Positions 1-5,521 of a stretch of DNA of 9,363 nt are shown here, one piece after another. Position numbers and translations under genes: made by a program. The stretch lies in the NCBI GenBank assembly GCA_050954505.1, contig JBPBPY010000052.1:1-9363 (forward strand), in the 5' to 3' direction. A model generated the notes under the pieces. That model had not been told where the DNA came from and searched no databases. It was given only the letters and a program-made list of their open reading frames with translations. Each line of letters begins with the position of its first letter. The first letter of the stretch is position 1. The DNA is from JAQGMO01 sp050954505 (GTDB lineage: Bacteria; Pseudomonadota; Gammaproteobacteria; Burkholderiales; Burkholderiaceae_D).

Positions 1-357
1 ACCGGTGGCCACTATTCGTTTGCCCATGACTCCGACACCAACCGTGCCTTCATCAAGGCCTACCAGGGACTGTATGGCAGCAAGATACGCCCCAACTTCA
101 TGGCCGTGGGTGCCTACGACGGCATGGCGGCGATTGTCCAGGTGGCGGGCAAACTGCCTGCCGCGGCAGGCCAGCGCATCGGCGGCGAGCGCGCCATGGC
201 GCTGTTCAAGGGCATGAAACTCGATAGTCCGCGCGGACCGATCGCCATCGATGCCGATACCCGCGACATCGTGCAAACCTATTACATCCGCCGGGTGGAG
301 AAAAAGGGCGCAGAGTACTACAGCACGGAATTCGACCGGCTGGGCGGCAACAGGTAA
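1..357 (+). CDS. Branched-chain amino acid ABC transporter substrate-binding protein, C-terminal part (5' end outside window)
   Basis: The open frame runs from the first base to a TAA at 355-357, giving 118 residues of a C-terminus. The segment HDSDTNRAFIKAYQGLYG, then PNFMAVGAYDGMAAIV, then ALFKGMKLDSPRGPIAID and a late VQTYYIRRVEKKG, follows the order seen in the C-lobe of LivJ/LivK-type periplasmic binding proteins (Peripla_BP_6, type-1 fold). In that family the YDGM segment lies in a C-lobe helix, and the SPRGPI..D segment precedes the final strands. Such proteins bind branched-chain amino acids, amides, urea or aromatic acids in the periplasm and deliver them to a Liv-type ABC permease. 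The ligand cannot be read from this fragment. A two-component system starts 231 bp downstream on the same strand, so the protein could report its ligand to that kinase, but this is inference. No convincing hairpin terminator follows the stop. Confidence 0.85.
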   Translation, partial: TGGHYSFAHDSDTNRAFIKAYQGLYGSKIRPNFMAVGAYDGMAAIVQVAGKLPAAAGQRIGGERAMALFKGMKLDSPRGPIAIDADTRDIVQTYYIRRVEKKGAEYYSTEFDRLGGNR

Positions 358-523
358 TGTGCGTTGCACGGCACTGACGCAGCCAATTGCGGTGGCGCAT
401 TGGATGGCGGCATGGAACCCACCACTGGCTGCGTGCCTGACGCGGGACTGACAAATTCCTGAATCGCCGCTGGCAAATGCACAGATCACGCTGCAGCCGG
501 GCCAAATCGCGCAGAAACGATGG

Positions 524-550
524 TTGTCAGGGGGAAAGCCAAGCTAAAAT
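524..550 (+). promoter_or_regulatory. Possible sigma-70 promoter for the two-component operon
   Basis: TTGTCA (524-529) and TAAAAT (545-550) each match the sigma-70 consensus hexamers at five of six bases. The spacer is 15 bp, which is shorter than the ideal 17, so strength is uncertain. If it is used, transcription would begin near 557. That is about 30 nt before the ATG at 589 and downstream of the alternative ATG at 520, so the promoter also supports the shorter start of the response regulator. Confidence 0.35.
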
Positions 551-588
551 GTTCCAGCAAAAACTGCCCCATCAACCGGATCTGCCTC

Positions 589-1257
589 ATGCAAGTGCTC
601 TTAGTGGAAGACAATGCCATTCTCGCCGATGGCGTGGCGCGCGCCCTGCGCAGCCATGGCATGGATGTCGAGGTCATCGATAACGGTACTGCGGCCGATA
701 CCTATCTGCAGCAAAACACGGTGGCCGTGCTGGTGCTCGATATCGGCCTGCCCGGCATGGACGGCTTCGAAGTGGTGCGCCGCCTGCGCGCACGCGGCAG
801 CGTGGTGCCGGTGTTGCTGCTCACGGCCCGCGATGCGATCCAGGACCGGGTCCATGGGCTGGAACTGGGCGCTGACGATTACCTGGTCAAACCGTTTGCC
901 ACTGCTGAACTGGTGGCGCGGATCAAGGCCCTGTCGCGGCGCGGCACGGCGCAGCCGGTGGTGCTGCAGATCGGCCGGCTGACGCTGGACACCTCGTCCA
1001 AGCGTGCGCGCATCGACCAGGTGCCGGTCGAACTGTCGGCGCGCGAATGGGCGGTGCTGGAGTACTTGATGCGCCAGACTGCGCGCGTGGTGTCGAAGCA
1101 GCAAATCATCGACGCCATCCTGCCCTGGGGCGAAGAACTGACCCTCAATGCCGTCGAAGTCTACGTTTCGCGCATTCGCCTGAAGATTACAGACGCTGAC
1201 ATCTCGATACGTGCCATTCGCGGCTTTGGCTACATGCTGGAACAATCGGCTGCATGA
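589..1257 (+). CDS. OmpR/PhoB-family response regulator (TctD/QseB-like)
   Basis: The 222-residue protein has the usual two-domain length of this family. The receiver domain (about 1-117) starts with MQVLLVEDNA, which supplies the acidic pair E7/D8. The phospho-acceptor is D51 in LVLDIGLPGMDG, the switch threonine is T79 in LLLTARD, and the conserved lysine is K101 in LVKPF. The C-terminal winged-helix domain (about 125-222) ends in VEVYVSRIRLKI and IRAIRGFGYML, the signature recognition-helix and wing region. An ATG at 520 would add 23 residues before the first receiver strand, which the family does not have, so 589 is chosen despite a weak ribosome site. Its stop overlaps the next start (ATGA), so it is translationally coupled to the sensor kinase that presumably phosphorylates it. 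TctD relatives control tricarboxylate or other carboxylate uptake genes; the regulon here is unknown. Confidence 0.92.
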   Translation: MQVLLVEDNAILADGVARALRSHGMDVEVIDNGTAADTYLQQNTVAVLVLDIGLPGMDGFEVVRRLRARGSVVPVLLLTARDAIQDRVHGLELGADDYLVKPFATAELVARIKALSRRGTAQPVVLQIGRLTLDTSSKRARIDQVPVELSAREWAVLEYLMRQTARVVSKQQIIDAILPWGEELTLNAVEVYVSRIRLKITDADISIRAIRGFGYMLEQSAA

Positions 1258-2756
1258 GCATGCAGCCGGACATGCGATCCGAGGCGCACACGCCAGCAGG
1301 GCCGGTAGCGCAGGCTGCGCCGCAGACGGCGGACGAGCCAGGGCAAACCGCCAAACCAGTCAAGCCGGCCAAGCCGGCCAAGCGCAAAAGCATCCGCCTC
1401 TCGCTTCTCAAGCGCATGATCGTGCCGCTGCTGGCAATTCATCTGCTGAGCGCCGGAATGACCTATTGCCTGGCCTGGCGGCCGGCGGAAACCGCGTTCG
1501 ACCAGAGCCTGGCCGACGCTGGCTGGGCGTTGATTCCGCAACTGCGCGAATTGCGCGGCGGCGTGCAAATCGACCTGCCGCATGAACTCGAACAAATGCT
1601 GCGCATGGATCATTTCGATGCCATCTACTTCACCGTGCGCACCCTCTCCGGCCTGACGCTGGCCGGCGACCGCGATTTCCCTGCCTTGCGGGAACCCGAC
1701 CAGAATGACACGCCGCTGGCCTACGACGGCTCCATACGCGGCAAGGAAATCCGCATCATTTCCCTGCGCACCAATATCGGTGCCGAGACGGTCACCATCG
1801 GAGTCGGCGAGACGCTGGCCAAACGCTCGGACCTGCGGGCGTCGATGCTGGTGTCCCTGGTGCTGCTGGAAGGTTTTCTGACTGCCATCACCATGCTGAT
1901 TGTCTGGTTTGCCGTCGGCACCGGCCTCAAGCCCTTGCAGCGCCTGCAGATCGAACTCAATCAGCGCGACGATGACGACCTCTCGGCACTGGGGCAGACC
2001 CACATGCCGACCGAACTGCATCCCTTGGTCAGTTCGCTCAATGCCATGCTCCACCGTATTCATGCCGGCATCGTCGCACGGCAGGACTTCCTGGCCAATG
2101 TGGCGCATCAGTTGCGCACGCCGCTGGCCGGCCTGCGCGTGCAGCTGGAGTGGCTGCAGCAGCGCTATCAAAGTGAACCGGAAACGGCGGCCTCAGCGGC
2201 AATGATGATGCTGTCGACCGAACGCATGATCCGCCAGACCAACCAATTCATGGCGCTGGCGCGCGCCGAACCGTCGCAATTCGAAAAGACCCGGCTTGAA
2301 CCGTTGCGGCTGGACCGCCTGGTGGGGGAAGCCGTGCAGCAGTTCGTCGAGGAAGCCGACAAGAAAGACATCGACCTGGGATTCGACCTGCGCCCGGCCA
2401 CCGTGCTGGGCGACCGTTTCCTGCTGCGCGACCTGATTGACAACCTGACCGACAATGCCATCCAGTATTCGCCCAGCCACGGCACGGTCACGGTGCGCTG
2501 CGAAGAGCGTGCCGGCCAGGTGGTGCTGCTGGTGGAAGACCAGGGCCGCGGCATCGGGGCGGCCGACCGTGAATTGATTTTCAAGCGGCATTACCGCGTC
2601 GATGACCGCATACCGGGCAATGGCCTGGGCCTGGCCATCGTGCTCGACATTGTCAAGGACCACGGCGCGGAAATCAGGATCGACGAAGGTCCGGACGGGC
2701 TGGGCACCACTTTTTCCGTGCACTTCCCGCCGGTTGTTCCCGTGCTGCGCGACTGA
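1254..2756 (+). CDS. TctE-type membrane sensor histidine kinase
   Basis: This 500-residue kinase starts inside the response-regulator stop codon (ATGA overlap). An Ala/Pro/Lys-rich cytoplasmic leader (1-50) precedes TM1 (about 52-73). The periplasmic segment (about 74-194) contains the FDAIYFTVRTLSGLTLAGDRDFP stretch at about 121-143, typical of the 2CSK_N sensor domain of TctE-like kinases. TM2 (about 196-220) leads to a HAMP-like linker. The dimerisation/phosphoacceptor helix is at 277-300 with H285 in AHQLRTPLAG. The ATPase domain has the N box N397/N401 (DNLTDNAIQYSP), G1 DQGRGIG at 429-435 and G2 GNGLGL at 455-460, so it appears catalytically complete. In this family the periplasmic domain responds to small carboxylates or to a loaded binding protein. 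The binding-protein gene just upstream of the operon is a candidate partner by position only. The lysine-rich leader is longer than usual, and internal ATGs at 1260 and 1272 are possible alternatives. Confidence 0.93.
   Translation: MSMQPDMRSEAHTPAGPVAQAAPQTADEPGQTAKPVKPAKPAKRKSIRLSLLKRMIVPLLAIHLLSAGMTYCLAWRPAETAFDQSLADAGWALIPQLRELRGGVQIDLPHELEQMLRMDHFDAIYFTVRTLSGLTLAGDRDFPALREPDQNDTPLAYDGSIRGKEIRIISLRTNIGAETVTIGVGETLAKRSDLRASMLVSLVLLEGFLTAITMLIVWFAVGTGLKPLQRLQIELNQRDDDDLSALGQTHMPTELHPLVSSLNAMLHRIHAGIVARQDFLANVAHQLRTPLAGLRVQLEWLQQRYQSEPETAASAAMMMLSTERMIRQTNQFMALARAEPSQFEKTRLEPLRLDRLVGEAVQQFVEEADKKDIDLGFDLRPATVLGDRFLLRDLIDNLTDNAIQYSPSHGTVTVRCEERAGQVVLLVEDQGRGIGAADRELIFKRHYRVDDRIPGNGLGLAIVLDIVKDHGAEIRIDEGPDGLGTTFSVHFPPVVPVLRD
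1344..1387 (+). repeat. Degenerate 9-bp tandem repeat in the kinase leader
   Basis: Five consecutive units of about 9 bp begin with CAA: CAAACCGC, CAAACCAGT, CAAGCCGGC, CAAGCCGGC and CAAGCGCAA. The middle two are identical. Because the period is a multiple of three, the repeat encodes a Lys-Pro-Ala-type motif (KPVKPAKPAK) just before the first transmembrane helix, and copy changes would keep the reading frame. Confidence 0.6.
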
Positions 2757-2810
2757 ACCCGGCGCACGGCAACCGAGGCAACATGCTGAGTGGCGCGCTG
2801 CACCTGCCAG

Positions 2811-2908
<98 letters not shown>

Positions 2909-2957
2909 TCTCGCTGGATTGCCCGGCCCAGGCGTGACATATCCGCCCCGGCGAAAA

Positions 2958-3737
2958 TTACAGCATCGCCGGCAGCGGCAGGTGCAGCCATTTCATGCTG
3001 ACCGTGTTCAGGGCGCCGTCCTTCTTGGCCTCGGCCAGGATTGCATTCACCTTGGCCTTGAGCTTGGGCTCATCCTTGTTCAAGCCGATGAAACACGGCG
3101 AGTCCTTGATGAGGAATTTGGTCTCCGGCTTCTTGCCGGGATTTTTTTCCAGGATGGCGGCCGCAATCACATTGCCGGTTGCCACCAGCTGCACCTGGTT
3201 CGACAGAAATGCACTGATGGTGCCATTGTTGTCTTCATACCGCTTGACAGTGGCACTGGCCGGCAGCACCTTGCTCAATTCAAGGTCTTCCACCGAGCCA
3301 CGTGTGACACCGATGGTCTTGCCAGCCAGGTCGGCGGCCGTGCTGACTTTCTGATCAGCCGGACCAAAGACGCCATTGAAGAAAGGCGCATAGGCATCGG
3401 TAAAGTCGATGACCTTCTCGCGCTCGGCATTCTTGCCCATGCTGGAGATCACCAGATCGACTTTCCTTGTCTGCAGATAAGGCACCCGGTTGGTGCTGGT
3501 GACCGGCACCAGTTCCAGCTTGACGCCCATTTTGCTGGCCACCAGCTGGGCCACATCGATGTCCAGCCCTTGCGACTTCATGTCGCTGGAGACCGAGCCA
3601 AATGGCGGAAAGTCCTGCGGCACGGCGACACGCAGAACACCAGCCTTGGTAATGTCGTCGAGCGCATCGGCGCGCGCGGCTGGACTCAAGAGCAATGCCC
3701 CGGTCATCATGACCAGCACAAGTTTTGACAGCTTCAT
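2958..3737 (-). CDS. Amino acid ABC transporter substrate-binding protein, family 3 (paralogue A)
   Basis: This 259-residue secreted binding protein has a cleavable signal peptide: K2/K5, a hydrophobic core to about residue 20, and a likely cut in ARADA near 23. The SBP_bac_3 fold follows, with VPQDFPPFGS (39-48), the family signature GLDIDVAQLV (57-66), DLVISSMGKNAER (94-106) and GKTIGVTRGS (139-148). R106 corresponds to the Arg that grips the ligand alpha-carboxylate in HisJ-type proteins. At the usual ammonium-binding Asp the sequence reads ATGN, so N189 replaces Asp. The start is firm: an AGGAG ribosome site (complement of 3745-3749) sits 8 bp before the ATG. It is transcribed away from a close paralogue at 4311. 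No permease or ATPase gene is next to it, so it probably serves a transporter encoded elsewhere. A sigma-54 promoter candidate lies 63 bp upstream. Confidence 0.92.
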   Translation of the reverse strand: MKLSKLVLVMMTGALLLSPAARADALDDITKAGVLRVAVPQDFPPFGSVSSDMKSQGLDIDVAQLVASKMGVKLELVPVTSTNRVPYLQTRKVDLVISSMGKNAEREKVIDFTDAYAPFFNGVFGPADQKVSTAADLAGKTIGVTRGSVEDLELSKVLPASATVKRYEDNNGTISAFLSNQVQLVATGNVIAAAILEKNPGKKPETKFLIKDSPCFIGLNKDEPKLKAKVNAILAEAKKDGALNTVSMKWLHLPLPAML

Positions 3738-3799
3738 TGTGAATCTCCTGGATTGATGGGGTTATCGCATGGCGGCTAGCCTGCTGACCTGGTGGCTAT

Positions 3800-3816
3800 C
3801 GCAAGTTGGATGCCAG
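3800..3816 (-). promoter_or_regulatory. Candidate sigma-54 (-24/-12) promoter of the leftward binding-protein gene
   Basis: On the minus strand the sequence reads CTGGCATCCAACTTGCG. It has the invariant GG (-24) and GC (-12) separated by exactly 10 bp, a CTGGCA block close to YTGGCAC, and a perfect TTGC. Mismatches to the full consensus lie mainly in the middle and at the last base. Transcription would start near 3789, leaving a leader of about 52 nt before the ATG at 3737. Confidence 0.5.
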
Positions 3817-3874
3817 GTACGCAGACGGATTGTCTTTGCCGGCAGGCGGACCAACGGCTGATTTCGCGCGGTTC

Positions 3875-3931
3875 TTGCACCATCGCATATCAAATGGTGC
3901 ACAAAATGAATGCTGCACGCCGATGGTGCAA
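3875..3931. promoter_or_regulatory. Cluster of NtrC-like enhancer half-sites
   Basis: Four half-sites are visible: TGCACCAT (3876-3883), ATGGTGCA (3894-3901), TGCAC (3914-3918) and ATGGTGCA (3923-3930). The last two form TGCACGCCGATGGTGCA, a 17-bp element with the length and outer bases of the NtrC consensus (TGCAC-N7-GTGCA). The first two form a longer-spaced palindrome (8-bp arms, 10-bp gap). The outer pair also forms an 11-bp perfect inverted repeat, TTGCACCATCG / CGATGGTGCAA. The cluster lies about 85-140 bp upstream of the predicted leftward start site, the usual enhancer position for a sigma-54 activator, and about 335-390 bp upstream of the rightward one. Confidence 0.5.
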
Positions 3932-3992
3932 TTCAAATACCAAAAGCGTTTCGCAAGGATAACCATGCGGAAGCATCGCAATGTCCGTTACC

Positions 3993-4023
3993 GTTGGTGT
4001 CGACCGGCGCCGCCGGCACCAAC
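3993..4023. repeat. Inverted repeat GTTGGTG / CACCAAC
   Basis: Perfect 7-bp arms at 3993-3999 and 4017-4023 flank a GC-rich 17-bp centre containing two CCGG blocks. The arms resemble the inner part of the NtrC-like half-sites nearby (TGGTG / CACCA), so this could be a weak extra operator. It could equally form a hairpin, but there is no T-run to make it a terminator. Confidence 0.25.
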
Positions 4024-4236
4024 CAGAATTTTCCATGAATCATTATTGCTTCAGGTACACTCAATTGCGCATGGCTCGTCAGGAACCCTGGTCAGCGACT
4101 CCTGTGCGGATATGCGAAACTGACAAGCTGCTGACAATTGAACTATGCAAGATGGCCGGCAAAACAAATTCTTCTCGCGCCCCGAGCTCCGGGAGGCATG
4201 GTTGATTCACTGATCAAAGAGCCAATTTTCTGAAAT

Positions 4237-4253
4237 CCGGCTCGGATATTGCT
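4237..4253 (+). promoter_or_regulatory. Candidate sigma-54 (-24/-12) promoter of the rightward binding-protein gene
   Basis: The element CCGGCTCGGATATTGCT has GG at 4239-4240 and GC at 4251-4252, separated by exactly 10 bp. It agrees with YTGGCACGRNNNTTGCW except at two positions (C for T and T for A in the -24 block), and the -12 block TTGCT is perfect. Transcription would start near 4264, about 47 nt before the ATG at 4311. This geometry closely mirrors the opposite promoter. Confidence 0.55.
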
Positions 4254-4310
4254 TAACACTGCTCATCGCACCGTTTCACATTTCCAAACACTTTCAAATT
4301 TAGGTAAACA

Positions 4311-5111
4311 ATGATCAAACGTTCGAAACTCGTGCTGGCCCTGACTGCAGGCATCTTGTCCCTGTCCGCCTTTGCAGCCCATGCCGACGCCCTGGCAGAC
4401 ATTCAAAAACGCGGCACTGTGCGCATTGCCGTGCCACAGGATTTTGCCCCCTTCGGCTCGGCGACTACCGACTTCAAGCTGCAAGGCCTGGATATCGATG
4501 TCGCCGGCCTGATTGCCAAGGCGATGGGCGTCAAGCTTGAACTGGTTCCAGTGACCAGTGCCAACCGCATTCCCTACCTGCAGACACACAAGGCTGACCT
4601 GGTGATCTCCACGCTGGGCAAGAATGCCGAACGCGAAAAGGTGATCGCGTTTTCGCAGCCCTACTCACCGTACAACAACAGTGTCTTTGGCCCGGCCAAT
4701 ATCCCGGTCGCCAACGCCGCCGATCTGGCTGGCAAGACCATTGGTGTGGCACGGGGCGCATTCCAGGATCTGCAGATCACTGCCAGTGCACCACCGAGCA
4801 CGACCATCAAGCGGTATGAAGACAACAATGGCATGATCGCAGCCTATGTCTCGGGCCAGGTGCAACTGGTTGGCACGGGCGATTTCGTCGCCGTGGCATT
4901 GGCAGAAAAGATGCCAAGCAACAAACCGGTGATGAAGTACATCATCCAGGAATCTGCCTGCCTGGTTGGCATGAACAAGGAAGAGCCTGCACTGATGAGC
5001 AAGGTCAATGCAGCGCTGACTGCGGCCAAGAAAAGCAAGGAATTGCAGGCCATCGTGGTGAAATGGCTCAACGTTCCAATGCCGGAAAAGATGGTTGCCG
5101 CAACTGAATAA
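4311..5111 (+). CDS. Amino acid ABC transporter substrate-binding protein, family 3 (paralogue B)
   Basis: This 266-residue periplasmic binding protein is paralogous to the one on the opposite strand at 2958-3737; by eye roughly 60% of residues match, with long shared runs such as MGVKLELVPVTS and LGKNAEREKVI/MGKNAEREKVI. It has a signal peptide (KRSK, hydrophobic core, AAHADA, likely cut near 25), the family signature GLDIDVAGLI (59-68), the carboxylate-binding Arg at R108 (KNAER), and GKTIGVARGA (141-150). Unlike its paralogue it keeps an acidic residue, D191 in GTGD, at the usual ligand-ammonium site, so the two may bind different solutes. A single Cys (ESAC) is conserved in both. The ribosome site is weak (TAGGT, about 5 bp before ATG). 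A sigma-54-type promoter lies 58 bp upstream and a hairpin terminator about 90 bp downstream. Transport partners are not in the window. Confidence 0.92.
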   Translation: MIKRSKLVLALTAGILSLSAFAAHADALADIQKRGTVRIAVPQDFAPFGSATTDFKLQGLDIDVAGLIAKAMGVKLELVPVTSANRIPYLQTHKADLVISTLGKNAEREKVIAFSQPYSPYNNSVFGPANIPVANAADLAGKTIGVARGAFQDLQITASAPPSTTIKRYEDNNGMIAAYVSGQVQLVGTGDFVAVALAEKMPSNKPVMKYIIQESACLVGMNKEEPALMSKVNAALTAAKKSKELQAIVVKWLNVPMPEKMVAATE

Positions 5112-5140
5112 GCGGGAACAAGGTAATATGTAACCCAAGC

Positions 5141-5176
5141 AACGGTTGCAACGATTACAACGGTTGCAACGGTTGG
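5141..5176. repeat. 9-bp tandem repeat, four units
   Basis: Four consecutive 9-mers occur: AACGGTTGC, AACGATTAC, AACGGTTGC and AACGGTTGG. Units 1 and 3 are identical, and the others differ by one or two bases. The array starts 29 bp after the stop of the preceding binding-protein gene and ends before its likely terminator, so it would be transcribed in the 3' untranslated part. Confidence 0.8.
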
Positions 5177-5203
5177 ATGCTGGTACAGCGTCTGCCGGGC
5201 AGG

Positions 5204-5230
5204 AAAGGCCGCCGATTCAAGGCGGCTTTT
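5204..5230 (+). terminator. Rho-independent terminator after binding-protein gene B
   Basis: A perfect GC stem GCCGCC (5208-5213) pairs with GGCGGC (5221-5226) around a 7-nt loop GATTCAA. AAAG precedes the stem and TTTT (5227-5230) follows it, so the stem can extend by A-T pairs. The T-run is short (four), so termination may be partial. Because of the A-run on the left, it could also act on leftward transcripts. Confidence 0.7.
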
Positions 5231-5315
5231 CGGTTGGGGACACCGGTTCGAGCGGTACGACCACGCAGTGCTCCGGAACGCGCGTCGACCCAACGGCTTG
5301 CAGACTTTCTTGCCG

Positions 5316-5375
5316 TTGCTCATGCCGTTTCTTGTGCCATATTCTGTGCCACGTTTTGTGCCGATCCTCATGCCG
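5316..5375. repeat. 12-bp degenerate tandem repeat, five units
   Basis: The five units in register are TTGCTCATGCCG, TTTCTTGTGCCA, TATTCTGTGCCA, CGTTTTGTGCCG and ATCCTCATGCCG. The consensus is roughly NTTCTYRTGCCR, with TGCC fixed in every unit. Divergence among units suggests an older array than the 7-bp array at 2811. The downstream bases 5371-5382 read TGCCGTTTGCCG, which is the same string as in the 7-bp array. Confidence 0.75.
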
Positions 5376-5385
5376 TTTGCCGCCG

Positions 5386-5463
5386 CAGTTTGTACCTTGC
5401 GCAGTTTGTACTTTGCGCAGTTGTGCGTTGTGCAGTTTGTACTCGACGCAGTTTGCAAATTGG
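5386..5463. repeat. 16-bp tandem repeat, about five units
   Basis: The units start with CAGTTTGTAC: CAGTTTGTACCTTGCG (5386-5401), CAGTTTGTACTTTGCG (5402-5417), a 15-bp variant CAGTTGTGCGTTGTG (5418-5432), CAGTTTGTACTCGACG (5433-5448), and a partial CAGTTTGCAAATTGG (5449-5463). The first two differ by one base. The array ends about 60 bp before the M20 start codon, so its length would set the distance between any upstream control site and that gene. Confidence 0.85.
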
Positions 5464-5490
5464 TTAACACTTCAATTCGTACCATTAAAT

Positions 5491-5506
5491 CTGGCACTCA
5501 TGCCAG
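5491..5506. promoter_or_regulatory. Palindrome CTGGCA-N4-TGCCAG before the M20 gene
   Basis: A perfect 6-bp inverted repeat with a 4-bp centre (CTCA) ends 15 bp before the ATG at 5522. It could be an operator half-turn or a small hairpin near the ribosome site. A weak promoter may lie just upstream (TTGGTT at 5460-5465 and ATTAAA at 5484-5489), which would put the palindrome over the transcription start. Function is inferred from position only. Confidence 0.3.
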
Positions 5507-5521
5507 GCTAGGTCATGCATC

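Larger units (their letters stand above)
3738..4310. promoter_or_regulatory. Divergent regulatory region between the two binding-protein genes
   Basis: These 573 bp hold no convincing gene; open frames at 3806-4123 and 3981-4205 lack ribosome sites and recognisable products. The region contains one sigma-54 promoter candidate near each end, a block of NtrC-like half-sites at 3875-3931, and a perfect 7-bp inverted repeat (GTTGGTG / CACCAAC) at 3993-4023. The part from about 4120 to 4310 is visibly more AT-rich than the surrounding genes, as expected of promoter DNA. The size and content suggest that both genes are regulated from here, probably with enhancer binding upstream of the leftward gene. 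Confidence 0.6.
5112..5521. other. 410-bp repeat-rich spacer
   Basis: This stretch holds a 9-bp repeat (5141-5176), a hairpin terminator (5204-5230), a 12-bp repeat (5316-5375), a 16-bp repeat (5386-5463) and a short palindrome next to the M20 start (5491-5506). Frames open on both strands (for example 5146-5511 forward) give Cys/Arg-rich or Gly/Thr-rich repetitive peptides that only mirror the DNA repeats. They have no ribosome site, so I do not call a gene here. Confidence 0.7.

Noticed and set aside
520..588. Upstream ATG at 520 for the response regulator
   Set aside because: It adds 23 residues before the first receiver strand that the family lacks, and it lies upstream of the promoter-like TAAAAT at 545-550. 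ATG 589 gives the normal N-terminus MQVLLVEDN.
1230..2171. Long reverse-strand open frame (313 codons) across the kinase gene
   Set aside because: The forward kinase has complete H, N, G1 and G2 motifs in order. The reverse frame has a His/Gln-rich composition typical of antisense to GC-rich coding DNA and matches no domain I recognise.
3806..4205. Small open frames in the divergent spacer
   Set aside because: There is no ribosome site, no recognisable domain, and they overlap the regulatory elements; composition is not protein-like.
4844..5497. Reverse-strand 217-codon frame with Gly/Thr-rich repeats and hydrophobic stretches
   Set aside because: Its first third mirrors the 12-bp and 16-bp DNA repeats and its last third is antisense to binding protein B. 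No ribosome site or coherent domain is seen.
5491..5508. Sigma-54 promoter for the M20 gene
   Set aside because: TGGCAC is a perfect -24 core, but the bases 10 bp after GG are AG, not GC, and the start site would fall at or beyond the ATG.
5146..5511. Forward Cys/Arg-rich peptide frame
   Set aside because: The cysteines come from the TGCC/TGTGCC repeat units. The frame runs through a terminator hairpin and has no initiation signal.
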